Below are positions 54,262 through 63,720 of a DNA stretch of 64,000 nucleotides, in pieces. Both the position numbers and the translations under genes were made by a program. Position 1 is the stretch's first letter; the number at the start of each line of letters is the position of its first letter. This DNA is from an uncultured Pseudomonadota bacterium. Lineage in GTDB: Bacteria > Pseudomonadota > Gammaproteobacteria > Burkholderiales > Burkholderiaceae_C. The stretch lies in assembly GCA_945952465.1 (NCBI GenBank), contig CAMFIB010000007.1, forward strand, positions 1-64,000. Direction: 5' to 3'. The notes under the pieces were generated by a model, which saw only the letters and a list, made by a program, of their open reading frames with translations, was not told the DNA's origin and did not search any database.

Positions 54262-55644
54262 CTAGGCCACCGGCTCGCGCATCGTCACGAACTCCTCGGC
54301 CGCGGTGGGGTGGATGCCGATGGTGCTGTCGAACACCGCCTTGGTGGCGCCGGCCCGCAGCGCCACCGCGAAACCCTGCACGATCTCGCCGGCCTCGGCG
54401 CCCACCATGTGCAGGCCCACCACGCGGTCGCTCGCCGCATCGACCACCAGCTTCATCAGCGTGCGCTCCCCGCTGCCCGACAGCGTGTGCTTCAGCGCCT
54501 TGAAGTCGGCACGGAAGACGGTGATCTGGCCGAATTTTTCGCGCGCCTGCTCTTCGGTGAACCCGACGGTGCCGATGTTGGGGTGCGTGAACACCGCAGT
54601 AGGAATGAACGCGTAGTCCATCTCGCGGCGCGGTTTGCCGGCGCGCGGGCCGAACAGGTGGTCCACCAGCACCATGCCCTCGGCCAGCGCCACCGGCGTG
54701 AGCTGCACACGGGCCGTCACGTCGCCGATCGCGTGGATGGACGGCACCGAGCTGCGGTAGTCGGCGTTGACGGCGATGCCGCCGCCGTCGCCCAGCGCCA
54801 CGCCCAGCGCTTCCAGCCCCAGGCCCTGCGTGTGCGGCACCCGGCCGGTGGCGTACAGCACCGTGTCGGCCGGCAAGACCTCGCCATTGGCGAGCGTGAC
54901 CGCGAGCGCGCCGCCCGCCCGCGCGACAGACGCCACCTGCGCGCCCAGCCGCACATCGACACCGGCCTTGCGCATCTCGGCCGCGATGAAGCGGCGCACG
55001 TCGCCGTCGAAGCCGGTCAGCAACTGTTCGCCGCGGTGCAACTGCGTGACCTGCGCGCCCAGCCCGTTGAAGATGGACGCGAACTCGCTGGCGATGTAGC
55101 CGCCGCCCACCACCACCAGCCGTTGCGGGAATTCCGGCAGGTCGAACATCTCGTTGGACGTGACGACCAGCTCGCGGCCCGGGATGTCGGGCACCCGGGG
55201 CGTGCCGCCGGTGGCCACCAGCACATGTTTGGCGCGCAGCGTGCGGCCGTTCACCGTGGCCTCGTGCGGGCCGGTCAGCGTGGCATGGCCGCGCACCAGT
55301 TCCACGCCGGCGCCGGCCAGCAGGTTGCCGTAAATGCCGTTGAGCCGGGTGATTTCCAGCGCGCGGTTGGTCTTGAGCGTGGCCCAGTCGAAGCGCGGCG
55401 TGCCGGCGAGCTGCCAGCCGAAGCCGCGGCTCTGCTCAAAGGCGTCGGCGAATTCGGCGGCGTAGCTGTAGAGCTTCTTGGGCACGCAGCCCACGTTCAC
55501 GCAGGTGCCGCCCAGCGGGCCGGACTCCACCACCGCGACCCGGGCGCCGCGCTGGCCGGCCATGCGGGCGGCGCGCACGCCGCCGCTGCCCGCGCCGATG
55601 ACGAGCAGGTCGAATTCAAAGGCGGGATCGGGCGTGAAAGACAT
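54262..55644 (-). CDS. gor: glutathione-disulfide reductase
   Basis: A 460-residue FAD- and NADPH-dependent oxidoreductase. FAD motif [17 protein letters not shown], redox pair Cys48/Cys53 in [18 protein letters not shown]-fold [37 protein letters not shown] and the active-site [10 protein letters not shown] are all present. The start ATG 55644 ([11 protein letters not shown]) excludes an upstream open stretch. It is divergent from the FKBP gene. Confidence 0.94.
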   Translation of the reverse strand: MSFTPDPAFEFDLLVIGAGSGGVRAARMAGQRGARVAVVESGPLGGTCVNVGCVPKKLYSYAAEFADAFEQSRGFGWQLAGTPRFDWATLKTNRALEITRLNGIYGNLLAGAGVELVRGHATLTGPHEATVNGRTLRAKHVLVATGGTPRVPDIPGRELVVTSNEMFDLPEFPQRLVVVGGGYIASEFASIFNGLGAQVTQLHRGEQLLTGFDGDVRRFIAAEMRKAGVDVRLGAQVASVARAGGALAVTLANGEVLPADTVLYATGRVPHTQGLGLEALGVALGDGGGIAVNADYRSSVPSIHAIGDVTARVQLTPVALAEGMVLVDHLFGPRAGKPRREMDYAFIPTAVFTHPNIGTVGFTEEQAREKFGQITVFRADFKALKHTLSGSGERTLMKLVVDAASDRVVGLHMVGAEAGEIVQGFAVALRAGATKAVFDSTIGIHPTAAEEFVTMREPVA

Positions 55645-55756
55645 GTGAGAACAGCGGGGCGGTTGGCAGGGTTCGCCAGCATGCCCGCACTCGCAACGCC
55701 CTGCAAGCGCAGGCCCATAATCGGCGATTCGTTTTTCACACCGATTGGAGATACCC

Positions 55757-56209
55757 TTGCGCACCTTGGCCGCCCTCGCGCTCAGCGCCGCCTGCCTCGC
55801 ACCCGTTCTTTCGTCCCACGCCGCCGACAACGCCGCGGCCGCTGCCGCCGCCAAGGAGCCGGGCGCCAGCGTCAGCCCCAGCGGCCTGGTTTTCCGTTCC
55901 CTGAAAGACGGCACCGGCGAAAGCCCCAAGGCCACCGACAAGGTGCGCGTGCACTACCGCGGCACCTTCCCCGACGGCAAGGAGTTCGACAGCTCCTATT
56001 CGCGCAACGCCCCGATCGACTTTCCGCTGATGGGCGTCATTCCGTGTTGGACGGAAGGCGTGCAGAAGATGAAGGTTGGCGGCAAGGCCAAGCTCACCTG
56101 CCCGCCCGACATCGCCTACGGCTCGCGCGGCGCCGGCGGCGTCATTCCGCCGGGCGCCACGCTGCAGTTCGAAGTGGAACTGCTGGCGATCAACCCGCAG
56201 CGCCAGTAA
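55757..56209 (+). CDS. exported FKBP-type peptidyl-prolyl isomerase
   Basis: A 150-residue periplasmic isomerase. A signal peptide ([22 protein letters not shown]) is followed by an Ala-rich linker and one FKBP domain: [20 protein letters not shown], the [21 protein letters not shown] segment and [26 protein letters not shown] use TTG 55757 because GGAG lies six bases upstream; TTG 55745 would place the ribosome site inside the gene. A CATAAT hexamer near 55715 may be its -10. Confidence 0.87.
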   Translation: MRTLAALALSAACLAPVLSSHAADNAAAAAAAKEPGASVSPSGLVFRSLKDGTGESPKATDKVRVHYRGTFPDGKEFDSSYSRNAPIDFPLMGVIPCWTEGVQKMKVGGKAKLTCPPDIAYGSRGAGGVIPPGATLQFEVELLAINPQRQ

Positions 56210-56215
56210 GCGCCG

Positions 56216-57421
56216 TCAGCCGCGGCCGGCGTCCTGGTAGACGACGACCGCCTCCATCGGGTCGACCGGCGCCGTCCACGGCGCGGCGGCCAGCATCTTC
56301 CGCGTGTCGGCGTAGCCCGCCTGGCGCCGCGCGCGGATGCCGCTCACCGAAAAGTCGATGTCCTTGCTCATGTCCTCGCCGTCCAGGCGGGGCGCGAGCA
56401 GGCGCACCACCTGCATCGTGGTGCTGCAGCCCTGGTCGACGAGTTGCTGCACCAGCGGGTCGCTGAGCTGGTGGTCGGGCAGCGCCTTGTGCAGTTCGCG
56501 GATCACGCGGCGCAGCCGGTGCAGCTGCTGCTGCCGCGCGATGTGGCTCTCGTCGCGGCTGGCGTACTGGATGTCTTTCTGCCGCGCCAGCACCTGCGCG
56601 ATGGTGCCGGGCTCGGGCCCCTGCTGCTGCCACACGTTCACCGAGAAGATCAGCGAACTCTTGCGCGAGGGGTCGTCGAACACCGCCTCGATCGGGGTGT
56701 TGGAGTACAGCCCGCCGTCCCAGTAGGGCTCGCCGCCTATGCGCACCGCCGGAAAGGCCGGCGGCAGCGCGCCCGAGGCCATGATGTGCGCCACCTCCAG
56801 CGTCTGCGCGGTGCTGTCGAAGTAGCGGATGGTGCCGCTGCAGGCGTTCACCGCGCCCACCGTGAGCCGGGTCTGGCAGTGGTGCAGCCAGTCGAAATCG
56901 ACCAGCTCCAGCAGCGTCTCGTGCAGCGGCGTGGTGGTGTAGTACGAGGCCTGCTCCACGCCCACCGTGGCAAGGGGGCCTTGCAGCGCGGCGGGGTTGG
57001 GCGCGAAGAAGCCGGGAATGCCGCCGGCCACCGCGTTCACGCCGGCCAGCCAGTTCTCCAGGCCCGGCCAGGCCAGCGGCACCAGCGCCGGCGAGCGCTG
57101 CTCCACCATGTCCCAGAAGGCGTCGAGCTTCGCCATGCGCGCCTCGGGCCTGTTGCCCACGATGAGCGCCGCGTTGATCGCGCCGATCGAGGTGCCGATC
57201 ACCCAGTCGGGCTCCAGGCCCGCCTCGTGCAGCGCCTCGTACACGCCCACCTGGTAGGCACCCAGCGCGCCGCCGCCCTGCAGCACCAGCACCGTCTGCT
57301 TGGGCTGCGGCGGCGGCTGCGGTGACGAGGGCACCTTCTGCGACAGCGGCACCGCGCCGGCGGGTGTCACGGATGGTTTCGATTGCGTGCGGGTCTTGCG
57401 TGTGGGGGGTCGCGTGGCCAT
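56216..57421 (-). CDS. patatin-like phospholipase
   Basis: A 401-residue serine lipase-fold protein. After a Pro-rich leader come the oxyanion motif LVLQGGGALGAYQVGVYEAL, nucleophile Ser in GTSIGAINAALI and the catalytic Asp in YWDGGLYSNTP. The C-terminal third fits the DUF3734 extension. Bacterial relatives act on phospholipids or intracellular polyhydroxyalkanoate. No signal peptide, so it is probably cytoplasmic. Its 3' end is 6 bp from the convergent FKBP stop. Confidence 0.88.
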   Translation of the reverse strand: MATRPPTRKTRTQSKPSVTPAGAVPLSQKVPSSPQPPPQPKQTVLVLQGGGALGAYQVGVYEALHEAGLEPDWVIGTSIGAINAALIVGNRPEARMAKLDAFWDMVEQRSPALVPLAWPGLENWLAGVNAVAGGIPGFFAPNPAALQGPLATVGVEQASYYTTTPLHETLLELVDFDWLHHCQTRLTVGAVNACSGTIRYFDSTAQTLEVAHIMASGALPPAFPAVRIGGEPYWDGGLYSNTPIEAVFDDPSRKSSLIFSVNVWQQQGPEPGTIAQVLARQKDIQYASRDESHIARQQQLHRLRRVIRELHKALPDHQLSDPLVQQLVDQGCSTTMQVVRLLAPRLDGEDMSKDIDFSVSGIRARRQAGYADTRKMLAAAPWTAPVDPMEAVVVYQDAGRG

Positions 57422-57658
57422 GGCCCGATCTTCGCGCCAAAACCATCGGCCTGGCCGGTTGGTGTCTTTTCACGTGTTTGCCGGCGTTTTGTGAGGGCCA
57501 CCGGCACCAGCAAGGTGCATGCCCGGCGGAGTGGCGCTTGGTTGTCTTTGTAACGGCTTGCCCGCCTACAGCCCGCGCCTGAGCCCCGGCGTAGCCTACA
57601 GGGGTGGACTTCGGTCCCGCCCCTCACAACGACAGACAACACAGAAAGAGCTTTTCCC

Positions 57659-58672
57659 TTGGTCCGACTCGAGCTATCCCTGCAACTCGAATACGACATC
57701 GGCGCCGGTGGCTGCGATTTCGTCTTCAACATCCATGCCGCCCGCACCGCGCAGCAGCGCGTCGTCGACGAGAGGCTGCGCATCTCGCAGCCTCTGCGCC
57801 CCGACGTGCACACCGACCCCGCCACGCTGGCCCGCGTGATGCGCCTGAGCGCCGACGCCGGCCCGCTGAAGGTGAACTACGGCGCCACCGTCGAACTCGA
57901 CCACCACGTCGCGCGGCCCGAATCGCTGCGCGAGGCCTGCGTGGCCGAGCTGCCCGGCGAAGTGCTGCCCTACCTGTACCCCAGCCGCTACTGCCAGTCC
58001 GACCGGCTGCACCGCTTCGCCTGCGAAACCTTCGGGTCACTGCCGCCCGGCTACGGCCGCGTGCAGGCCATCCGCGACTGGGTGCAGAACCACGTCCGCT
58101 TCCAGTCCGGCAGCTCGGACGCGCACACCGCCGCGATCGACACGCTGGTGGAACGCGCCGGCGTCTGCCGCGACTTCGCGCACCTCATGATCGCGCTGTG
58201 CCGCGCCGTCAACATCCCGGCGCGCTTCACCACCGGCATCGATTACGGCGCCGACGAAGCGCTCGGCCCGACCGACTTCCACGCCTACGTGGAGGCCTTC
58301 GTGGGCGACCGCTGGTACCTGTTCGACCCTTCCGGCACCGCCATTCCCATGGGTTTCGTGCGCTTCGCCACCGGCCGCGACGCCGCCGACGTGGCCTTCG
58401 CCACCATCTTCGGCAGCTGCTGGGCCTCGGCGCCCAAGGTGGCCATCCAGGCGGTGCCCAACGCCGACGGCAAGCTCGTCGTGCCGCGCCATGTGCGCCA
58501 TGCGCTGTCCACCGACGGCGAAGGCCGGCCCGCCATCGGCATGCTGCCGCAACTGGCCACCGGCGCGCGCGGCCGCACGCCGGCCCGCCCCATCGCCATT
58601 CCGGTCGCGGCCGGTATTTTGGCAAGGAAATCGGGCGACAGTCAGCGCCGCAGCTCGACTTTCAGCTATTGA
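57659..58672 (+). CDS. transglutaminase-like cysteine protease family protein
   Basis: A 337-residue protein. A beta-rich N-terminal domain (LELSLQLEYDIGAGGCDFVFN) precedes a transglutaminase core with catalytic Cys in RAGVCRDFAHLMIALCRA, His in TDFHAYVEAFVGD and Asp in WYLFDPSG. Such proteins are peptidases or amidases of unknown substrate, often next to alpha-E/A-type peptide-synthesis genes, which are absent here. The start is TTG 57659 with a weak ribosome site. The last three codons and stop lie in repeat copy F. Confidence 0.82.
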   Translation: MVRLELSLQLEYDIGAGGCDFVFNIHAARTAQQRVVDERLRISQPLRPDVHTDPATLARVMRLSADAGPLKVNYGATVELDHHVARPESLREACVAELPGEVLPYLYPSRYCQSDRLHRFACETFGSLPPGYGRVQAIRDWVQNHVRFQSGSSDAHTAAIDTLVERAGVCRDFAHLMIALCRAVNIPARFTTGIDYGADEALGPTDFHAYVEAFVGDRWYLFDPSGTAIPMGFVRFATGRDAADVAFATIFGSCWASAPKVAIQAVPNADGKLVVPRHVRHALSTDGEGRPAIGMLPQLATGARGRTPARPIAIPVAAGILARKSGDSQRRSSTFSY

Positions 58673-58698
58673 TTTTGTAGCTTCAGGCGGCAAAAAAA
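58660..58698 (+). repeat. dispersed palindromic repeat, copy F (partial, at the transglutaminase stop)
   Basis: CAGCTATTGATTTTGTAGCT and then CAGGCGGCAAAAA carry the element's core. The TGA inside GCTATTGA ends the transglutaminase gene. Confidence 0.65.
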
Positions 58699-58722
58699 GC
58701 GGCCCCTAGGGGCCGCTTTTTT
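58692..58722. terminator. bidirectional rho-independent terminator
   Basis: A7, an 8-bp perfect stem GCGGCCCC/GGGGCCGC with a TA loop, then T6. It is symmetrical between convergent genes, and its right end touches the stop of the FecR/DUF6600 gene. Confidence 0.9.
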
Positions 58723-60890
58723 CATTGGGGTGGCGGGTTGCGGCGCCGGTCGTCGTCGTTGCCGCCGCGCGGGCCCTTGGGGCCGTTGCGATCGTTCTGC
58801 CCCGAATAGCCCTGGCGGATCTGCCGCGCCTGCTCAGCCTGTTGCTGTTGCTGCTGGGCCTGCTGTTGCGCCTGTTGTTGCTGCTGCTGGCGCTGCATCT
58901 GTTGCTGCTGCATTTGCTGCTGGTGCTGGGCCTGCTGCTCCCGCGCCTGTTGCATGCGCTGCTCGTGCTCCTGTTGGCGTTGCTGTTGCGCCTGCTGCAT
59001 CTGCTGCTGGTGCTGTTGGGCCTGCTGGTCGCGTTGCTGCTGCATGCGCTGGTCGGCTTCGCGGCGGCGCTGTTCCTGCTGCTGTTGTTGCTGTTGGGCT
59101 TGCTGTTGCTGCACCTGCTGCGCCTGTTCACGCTGCTGGCGCTGCTGGTCGAACTCGCGGCGGCGTTGCTCCTGCATCTGCTGCTGTTGCTGTTGCTGTT
59201 GTTGCTGCTGCTGCTGCGCGTCCTGCTGGCCGTTGCCGATGAATCGCCGGCCGGGCTGCTGGCCCTGCGGCGGCTGGCCTGGCTGCGCGGCGCGGCCGGG
59301 TTCCTGCGCCGGCACGCTGATCACGCCGCCGGCCTGCGCGCCAGCCTGCACAGCGGCCGGGCCGCGCGGGCCATTGCCGCCGTTGAACTGGGCGCCGGCA
59401 CCGAAGTTGCCGCCCCGGAACGGCGGGCGTTCGGCGGCGGCGCGCTGCACCAGCGCGTCGCGCTGCGTCACGGTGGCCGGCGGGGTCTGGCCGGGCGGGC
59501 GGTTGTTGTCGCGCCCGCCGAACCAGCCGCGGTTGCCGCCAACGTCGCGTTGCGGCGCGACGTTGGGCGCTACCACCACCTGGTTGCGGCGCAGGTCGTC
59601 GTCGCGGAAACGGTGCCAGTCGTTGCGGATGGGCCGGCCCTGCTGGAACTGCTCGGCGCGCACGGCGGTCACCGCATGCGGTGAATGCTGGAAGCGGTAG
59701 CCGTCGTAGCCCCGGTCGGGGCGCGGGTAGTTGTTGACGGCGAAGTAATTGACGCGGCTCACGTAACGCGGGCTGGCGCGGTAGTAGGGCTGCCAGGCTT
59801 CACCGGGGCCGAGCGGGAACCAGCCCACGCTGGGTTGGCCGCCGATGGAAAAGCTGAGGCTGGCGCCGCCACCGCCGATGAAGCCGACCAGCGCCGGTGC
59901 GTAGACCGCGCGGCGGGCCACCGGGCCGGGCACCCAGCCCCAGCGGTTGCCCACGTAGGCCCAGCGGCCGTAGTGGAAGGGCGCGAAGCCCCACGGCGCG
60001 TCGTCGATCCAGGTCCAGCCCCAGGGGTCGATGAACTCCCAGTGGCCGGCGCGGTAGGGCGCCCAGTCGGCGGCCACGGCGCGCGGGTACCAGACGTTGC
60101 CGTAGCTGGCGTCGCTGGCCCAGTCGCCGTACTGGTCGAGCTGCTGGTAGCCGATGACCTCGCGCGAGACGTAGCGGGCGGTGATGGACTGCTCTTCGGC
60201 CTGGTCGCGGGCGGCGACCCAGGCGTCGAAGGCGTCGCGCGGCGGCACGTTCTGCACCGCGAGCTGGGTGAGGTTGGTGTTGCCGAAGGTGACCTGCAGG
60301 CCGTTGTTCAGCGTGTAGTACACGCCGCCCTGGCCATAGGCCGCGCCGCTGCCCGACAGCACCGCCACCCGCGTGGCGTTGCGCGCGGGATCGACGTCGA
60401 TGCGGTATTCGCCCGGCTGGGCCGCGACGAAGGCGAGGTTGGGCGTGTCGATCTGCAGGCGCTGGCCGTCGGCCAGCGAGCGCACCCGCAGGCTGACCGT
60501 GCCCTGGGTGAGCTGGAGCTGGGTGCTGTCGTCGTCCACCGTGATGAGGTTGAGCGAGGTTTCGCTGCCGAGCCGCGCGGCGGTGGAGCCGACGTGGATT
60601 TCGGCGCGCGAGCGCTCGGCCGTCCAGAGGCGGTCGCCGGCGGTGAGCGGCCGGTTCAGCGCGGCGCTGCTCCAGTCGTCTTCGCGGCCGGTGGAGTAGC
60701 TCATGCTGCCTTCCACCAGGTCAACACGGGCCACGCGGCCCGGCGGGTCGATGCCGCCGGCCTCGTCGATCGGGGGCGGCTGCTGGGCGATGGCCGCCAC
60801 CGCGGCAACGGCGGCGCAGGCCGCCAGCAGCCAGCGGGCGAACGGCGAGACGGCGGAAGAACGGGGGCGCGGGGTGAACAGGGTGGTCAT
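58722..60890 (-). CDS. exported FecR/DUF6600 protein with poly-Gln tail
   Basis: A 722-residue protein. After a signal peptide (FARWLLAACAAVAAVAAIAQ) comes a FecR-like beta domain (RVARVDLVEGSMSYSTG, LQLTQGTVSLRVRSL, about 45-190). Then an aromatic-rich DUF6600-type region has GNVWYPRAVAADWAPYRAGH, FIDPWGWTWIDDAPWGFAPF and GNRWGWVPGPV. Residues about 553-690 are nearly all Gln with Arg, Met, His and Ala, a predicted coiled coil. The mature function is unknown; it should be periplasmic or surface-linked. The start is ATG 60890 (MTTLFTPRPRS). Confidence 0.83.
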   Translation of the reverse strand: MTTLFTPRPRSSAVSPFARWLLAACAAVAAVAAIAQQPPPIDEAGGIDPPGRVARVDLVEGSMSYSTGREDDWSSAALNRPLTAGDRLWTAERSRAEIHVGSTAARLGSETSLNLITVDDDSTQLQLTQGTVSLRVRSLADGQRLQIDTPNLAFVAAQPGEYRIDVDPARNATRVAVLSGSGAAYGQGGVYYTLNNGLQVTFGNTNLTQLAVQNVPPRDAFDAWVAARDQAEEQSITARYVSREVIGYQQLDQYGDWASDASYGNVWYPRAVAADWAPYRAGHWEFIDPWGWTWIDDAPWGFAPFHYGRWAYVGNRWGWVPGPVARRAVYAPALVGFIGGGGASLSFSIGGQPSVGWFPLGPGEAWQPYYRASPRYVSRVNYFAVNNYPRPDRGYDGYRFQHSPHAVTAVRAEQFQQGRPIRNDWHRFRDDDLRRNQVVVAPNVAPQRDVGGNRGWFGGRDNNRPPGQTPPATVTQRDALVQRAAAERPPFRGGNFGAGAQFNGGNGPRGPAAVQAGAQAGGVISVPAQEPGRAAQPGQPPQGQQPGRRFIGNGQQDAQQQQQQQQQQQQQMQEQRRREFDQQRQQREQAQQVQQQQAQQQQQQQEQRRREADQRMQQQRDQQAQQHQQQMQQAQQQRQQEHEQRMQQAREQQAQHQQQMQQQQMQRQQQQQQAQQQAQQQQQQAEQARQIRQGYSGQNDRNGPKGPRGGNDDDRRRNPPPQ

Positions 60891-61013
60891 GGCAAGGCTC
60901 GATGCGGCAGGTGCGCGGGAATTGAAAACATCATGCCCCCAGAACGCGCGAGCGGTGCGAAAGTACACGAAGCCCGGGTAAATCCGGGCGGCGCTGTGCA
61001 ACGGGTTGTAAGG

Positions 61014-61065
61014 AAATGCTCCTGAAATAAGAGCTGAATCGCTATATTTGGCGCTGACCCAGGCC
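61014..61065 (+). repeat. dispersed palindromic repeat, copy G (over the LysR stop)
   Basis: AGAGCTGAATCGCTATATTTGGCGCTGACC, read in two parts AGAGCTGAATCGC and TATATTTGGCGCTGAC then GGCC, matches the TTTGGCGCTGAC-N3-GGCC block of copy A. It encodes the last seven residues and stop of the LysR gene. Confidence 0.55.
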
Positions 61066-61959
61066 CGACAAGGCTGGTAATTCGCCCAATTCCGCGCGAA
61101 TCCAGTCGATGAAGCGCCGGGTGCGGGCCGGCACCAGCCGCGCGTGCGGGTAGACCACGTGCACCGGCCGTGGCGGCGGCTCGAAGGTTTCCAGCAGCAC
61201 CTGCAGCCGGCCCTGCGTCAGTGCCGGCGCCACCTGGTACGCCAGGAAGCGGCCCACGCCGAGGCCGGCCACGCAGGCATCGACCGCCGGCGCCGCCTGG
61301 TTGAACGACAACGGCCCGCCCACCTCCACCGTGAGCGGCCGGCCGCCGTCGCGGAACTGCCAGCCCGGCGGGCCGCCGAGGTCGAAGCGGATGCAGTCCA
61401 CGCCGGCCAGGTCGCGCGGGTGGGCGGGCGTGCCGTGCCGCGCCAGAAAGCCGGGGCTGGCCACCGCCACCCGGCGCAGCTCGCCCAGCGGCAGCGCCAC
61501 CAGGGACGAGTCGTCGAGCGGGCCGATGCGGATGCCCACGTCGATGCCTTCTTCCAGCAGGTTCACCACCCGGTCGTACAGCTTCAGGTTGCAGCGCATG
61601 CGCGGGTGGCGCTGCACGAAGCGGGTGACGGCCGGCGCCACGTGCATCTGGCCGAACAGCACCGGCGCGGTGATGGTCAGCGGGCCGGCGGGTTCGTCGG
61701 CCTCGCTGCGCAGCGCGGCCTCGGCGTCGGCCACGGCGGCCAGCACATGGTGGCAGTGCGCCAGGTAGCGCTTGCCCTCTTCGGTCAGCGCGAGGCGGCG
61801 GGTGGTGCGGTTCATGAGCCGCACGCCGAGGTGGGCCTCCAGCGCGGCCAGGCTGCGCACCGTGGCCGGCAGCGAGGCGCCCTGCGCGTGGGCGGCGGCG
61901 GTCAGGCTGCCGCGCTCGGCGATCTCCACGAAGCTGGCCATCGCCTTGAGTCGGTCCAT
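61042..61959 (-). CDS. LysR-family transcriptional regulator
   Basis: A 305-residue regulator. The N-terminal winged helix reads MDRLKAMASFVEIAERGSLTAAAHAQGASLPATVRSLAALE and the C-terminal domain is a LysR effector-binding fold. It is divergent from the GST gene with a 113-bp gap, the normal arrangement for a regulator of that gene. The C-terminal GLGQRQI comes from the repeat element at 61014-61065. Confidence 0.9.
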   Translation of the reverse strand: MDRLKAMASFVEIAERGSLTAAAHAQGASLPATVRSLAALEAHLGVRLMNRTTRRLALTEEGKRYLAHCHHVLAAVADAEAALRSEADEPAGPLTITAPVLFGQMHVAPAVTRFVQRHPRMRCNLKLYDRVVNLLEEGIDVGIRIGPLDDSSLVALPLGELRRVAVASPGFLARHGTPAHPRDLAGVDCIRFDLGGPPGWQFRDGGRPLTVEVGGPLSFNQAAPAVDACVAGLGVGRFLAYQVAPALTQGRLQVLLETFEPPPRPVHVVYPHARLVPARTRRFIDWIRAELGELPALSGLGQRQI

Positions 61960-62072
61960 GCGGCCATATTAGACCGATTAATGAAAGAGTGAAGTGCAGA
62001 TGCAGGCATTTATTGAAATGAACGGAGCAAACAGAATCGGGCCCATCACCCATCCAACCGCAGGAGACCTCC

Positions 62073-62720
62073 GTGACCTCATCCACCCGCCGCCCCGCCC
62101 AGCCCATCCGCCTGCACGGCCTCAAGCTGTCGGGCCACAGCCACCGCGCCGAGCTGTTTCTCTCGCTGCTCGGCCTGCCGCACGACTTCGTGGACGTCGA
62201 TTTCATGGGCGGCCAGCACAAGTCGCCGCCGTTTCTGGCCATGAACCCCTTTGGCCAGGTGCCGGTGATCGAAGACGGCGACCTCGTGCTGCCCGATTCC
62301 GCCGCCATCCTGGTCTACCTTGCTAGGCAGTACGGCGAGCCGCACTGGCTGCCGGCCGACGCGCGCGGCGCCGCAGAAGTGCAGCGCTGGCTGTCGGTCG
62401 CGGCCGGCCAGCTCGCCTTCGGCCCCGCCGCCGCCCGGCTGATCACGCTGTTCGGCGCCACGCTGAACCCGCAGGAAGTGATCGGCCGCGCGCATGGCCT
62501 GCTCAAGGTGATGGAACAAACGCTGGGCCGGCACGACTGGCTGATCGACGGCGCGCAGCCCACCATTGCCGACGTGGCGCTGTACAGCTACACCCTCACC
62601 GCGCCGGAGGGCAACGTCTCGCTGGCCGACTACCCCAACGTGCGCGCCTGGCTGGCGCGGGTCGAGGCACTGCCCGGCTTCGTTGCCATGCCGCGCAGCG
62701 CGGTGGGCCTGGCCGCATGA
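62073..62720 (+). CDS. glutathione S-transferase
   Basis: A 215-residue protein with an N-terminal thioredoxin fold (RLHGLKLSGHSHRAELFLSLL, NPFGQVPVIEDGDLVLPDSAAIL) and an all-helical C-terminal domain (GAQPTIADVALYSY). The start is GTG 62073 with GGAG eight bases upstream. It overlaps the next gene by 4 bp and is probably controlled by the divergent LysR protein. Confidence 0.88.
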   Translation: MTSSTRRPAQPIRLHGLKLSGHSHRAELFLSLLGLPHDFVDVDFMGGQHKSPPFLAMNPFGQVPVIEDGDLVLPDSAAILVYLARQYGEPHWLPADARGAAEVQRWLSVAAGQLAFGPAAARLITLFGATLNPQEVIGRAHGLLKVMEQTLGRHDWLIDGAQPTIADVALYSYTLTAPEGNVSLADYPNVRAWLARVEALPGFVAMPRSAVGLAA

Positions 62721-63667
62721 TGGCCGACGCCCTCGTCGGCCTGCCGGACGCCGGCTGTTTCCACGAGGGCGAGCGCGCGCTGCAAGCGGCGGCTGGCGCG
62801 CAGGCGTCGGCCGCCATGATGGGCGGGCGCATGGTGCGGCCGCTGCTGGCCGAGCCGCAGCGCGCGTTCTTCGCGCAACTGCCCTTCGTGGTGCTGGCGC
62901 AGGTCGATGCGGTGGGCCAGCCGGTGGCCCGGCTGATGGGCGGCGCGCCCGGCTTCGCGGCCTCGCCAGACCCGTCGCTGCTGCGCATCGCCACCGGCGA
63001 CGGCGACAGCGACGGCCTGCCGCCCGGCACGGCGGTGGGCCTGCTCGGGCTGGAGCCGCACACGCGGCGGCGCAACCGCGTGAACGGCACGGTGGCGCGG
63101 TACGGCGCAGGCAGCATCGACGTGCGCGTCGGCCAGAGCTTTGGCAACTGCCCGCGCCACATCGTGCCGCGGCGGGCGGTGTTCGACGCCGGTGCTGCGG
63201 CGCCCCCGATGGCCGCGCCCTTGGGTCGCGCTGCCAGCGCCACGCTTGACGCCGCCGCGCTGGCGCTGGTCGCGCGGGCCGACACGCTGTTCATCGCCAC
63301 CGCCCACCCGGCTGCGGCGGCCGGCGGCTTTCAACTGCCGCCCGAGCACGGCGTGGACGTGTCGCACCGCGGCGGGCCGGCCGGATTCGTGGCCGCCTCC
63401 ACCGGCGACGACGGCTGCCAGTGGCTGACGCTGCCCGACTACGACGGCAACCGCTTCTTCAACACCTGGGGCAACCTGGCGCTCAACCCGCGCGCCGGCC
63501 TGCTGTTCGTCGATTTCGACAGCGGCATGCAACTGCAGGTCGCGGTCGAGGCCCGACTGGTCTGGCCGACCGGCGAGGGCGAGGGGCGCCAACTGCGCGC
63601 CCGCGTGTTGCAGGCCGTATGGGAGCCGGGCCCGCCCGGGCTGCGCTGGGAGCGCCCCGCCCCCTGA
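62717..63667 (+). CDS. pyridoxamine-5'-phosphate-oxidase-like flavoprotein
   Basis: A 316-residue protein of the PPOX split-barrel superfamily: FFAQLPFVVLAQVDAVGQP, RRRNRVNGTVARYG, QSFGNCPRHIVPR, DTLFIATAHPAAAAGGF and DYDGNRFFNTWGNLALNP. Two barrel-like halves are visible. Substrate unknown; relatives bind FMN. ATGA overlap with the GST gene indicates co-translation. Confidence 0.83.
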   Translation: MMADALVGLPDAGCFHEGERALQAAAGAQASAAMMGGRMVRPLLAEPQRAFFAQLPFVVLAQVDAVGQPVARLMGGAPGFAASPDPSLLRIATGDGDSDGLPPGTAVGLLGLEPHTRRRNRVNGTVARYGAGSIDVRVGQSFGNCPRHIVPRRAVFDAGAAAPPMAAPLGRAASATLDAAALALVARADTLFIATAHPAAAAGGFQLPPEHGVDVSHRGGPAGFVAASTGDDGCQWLTLPDYDGNRFFNTWGNLALNPRAGLLFVDFDSGMQLQVAVEARLVWPTGEGEGRQLRARVLQAVWEPGPPGLRWERPAP

Positions 63668-63720
63668 AAAGCGCGGCGTTTTCACGCGGCGGCAACATGA
63701 CAGCGGGATGATGGCGGCCG

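Noticed and set aside
52480-56466. 1328-codon plus-strand open frame
   Set aside because: It runs opposite the acyltransferase and glutathione reductase genes and has no recognisable domain.
58954-59700. Cys-run protein on the plus strand
   Set aside because: It is the antisense of the poly-Gln codons (CAG read as CTG/TGC), not a real Cys-rich protein.
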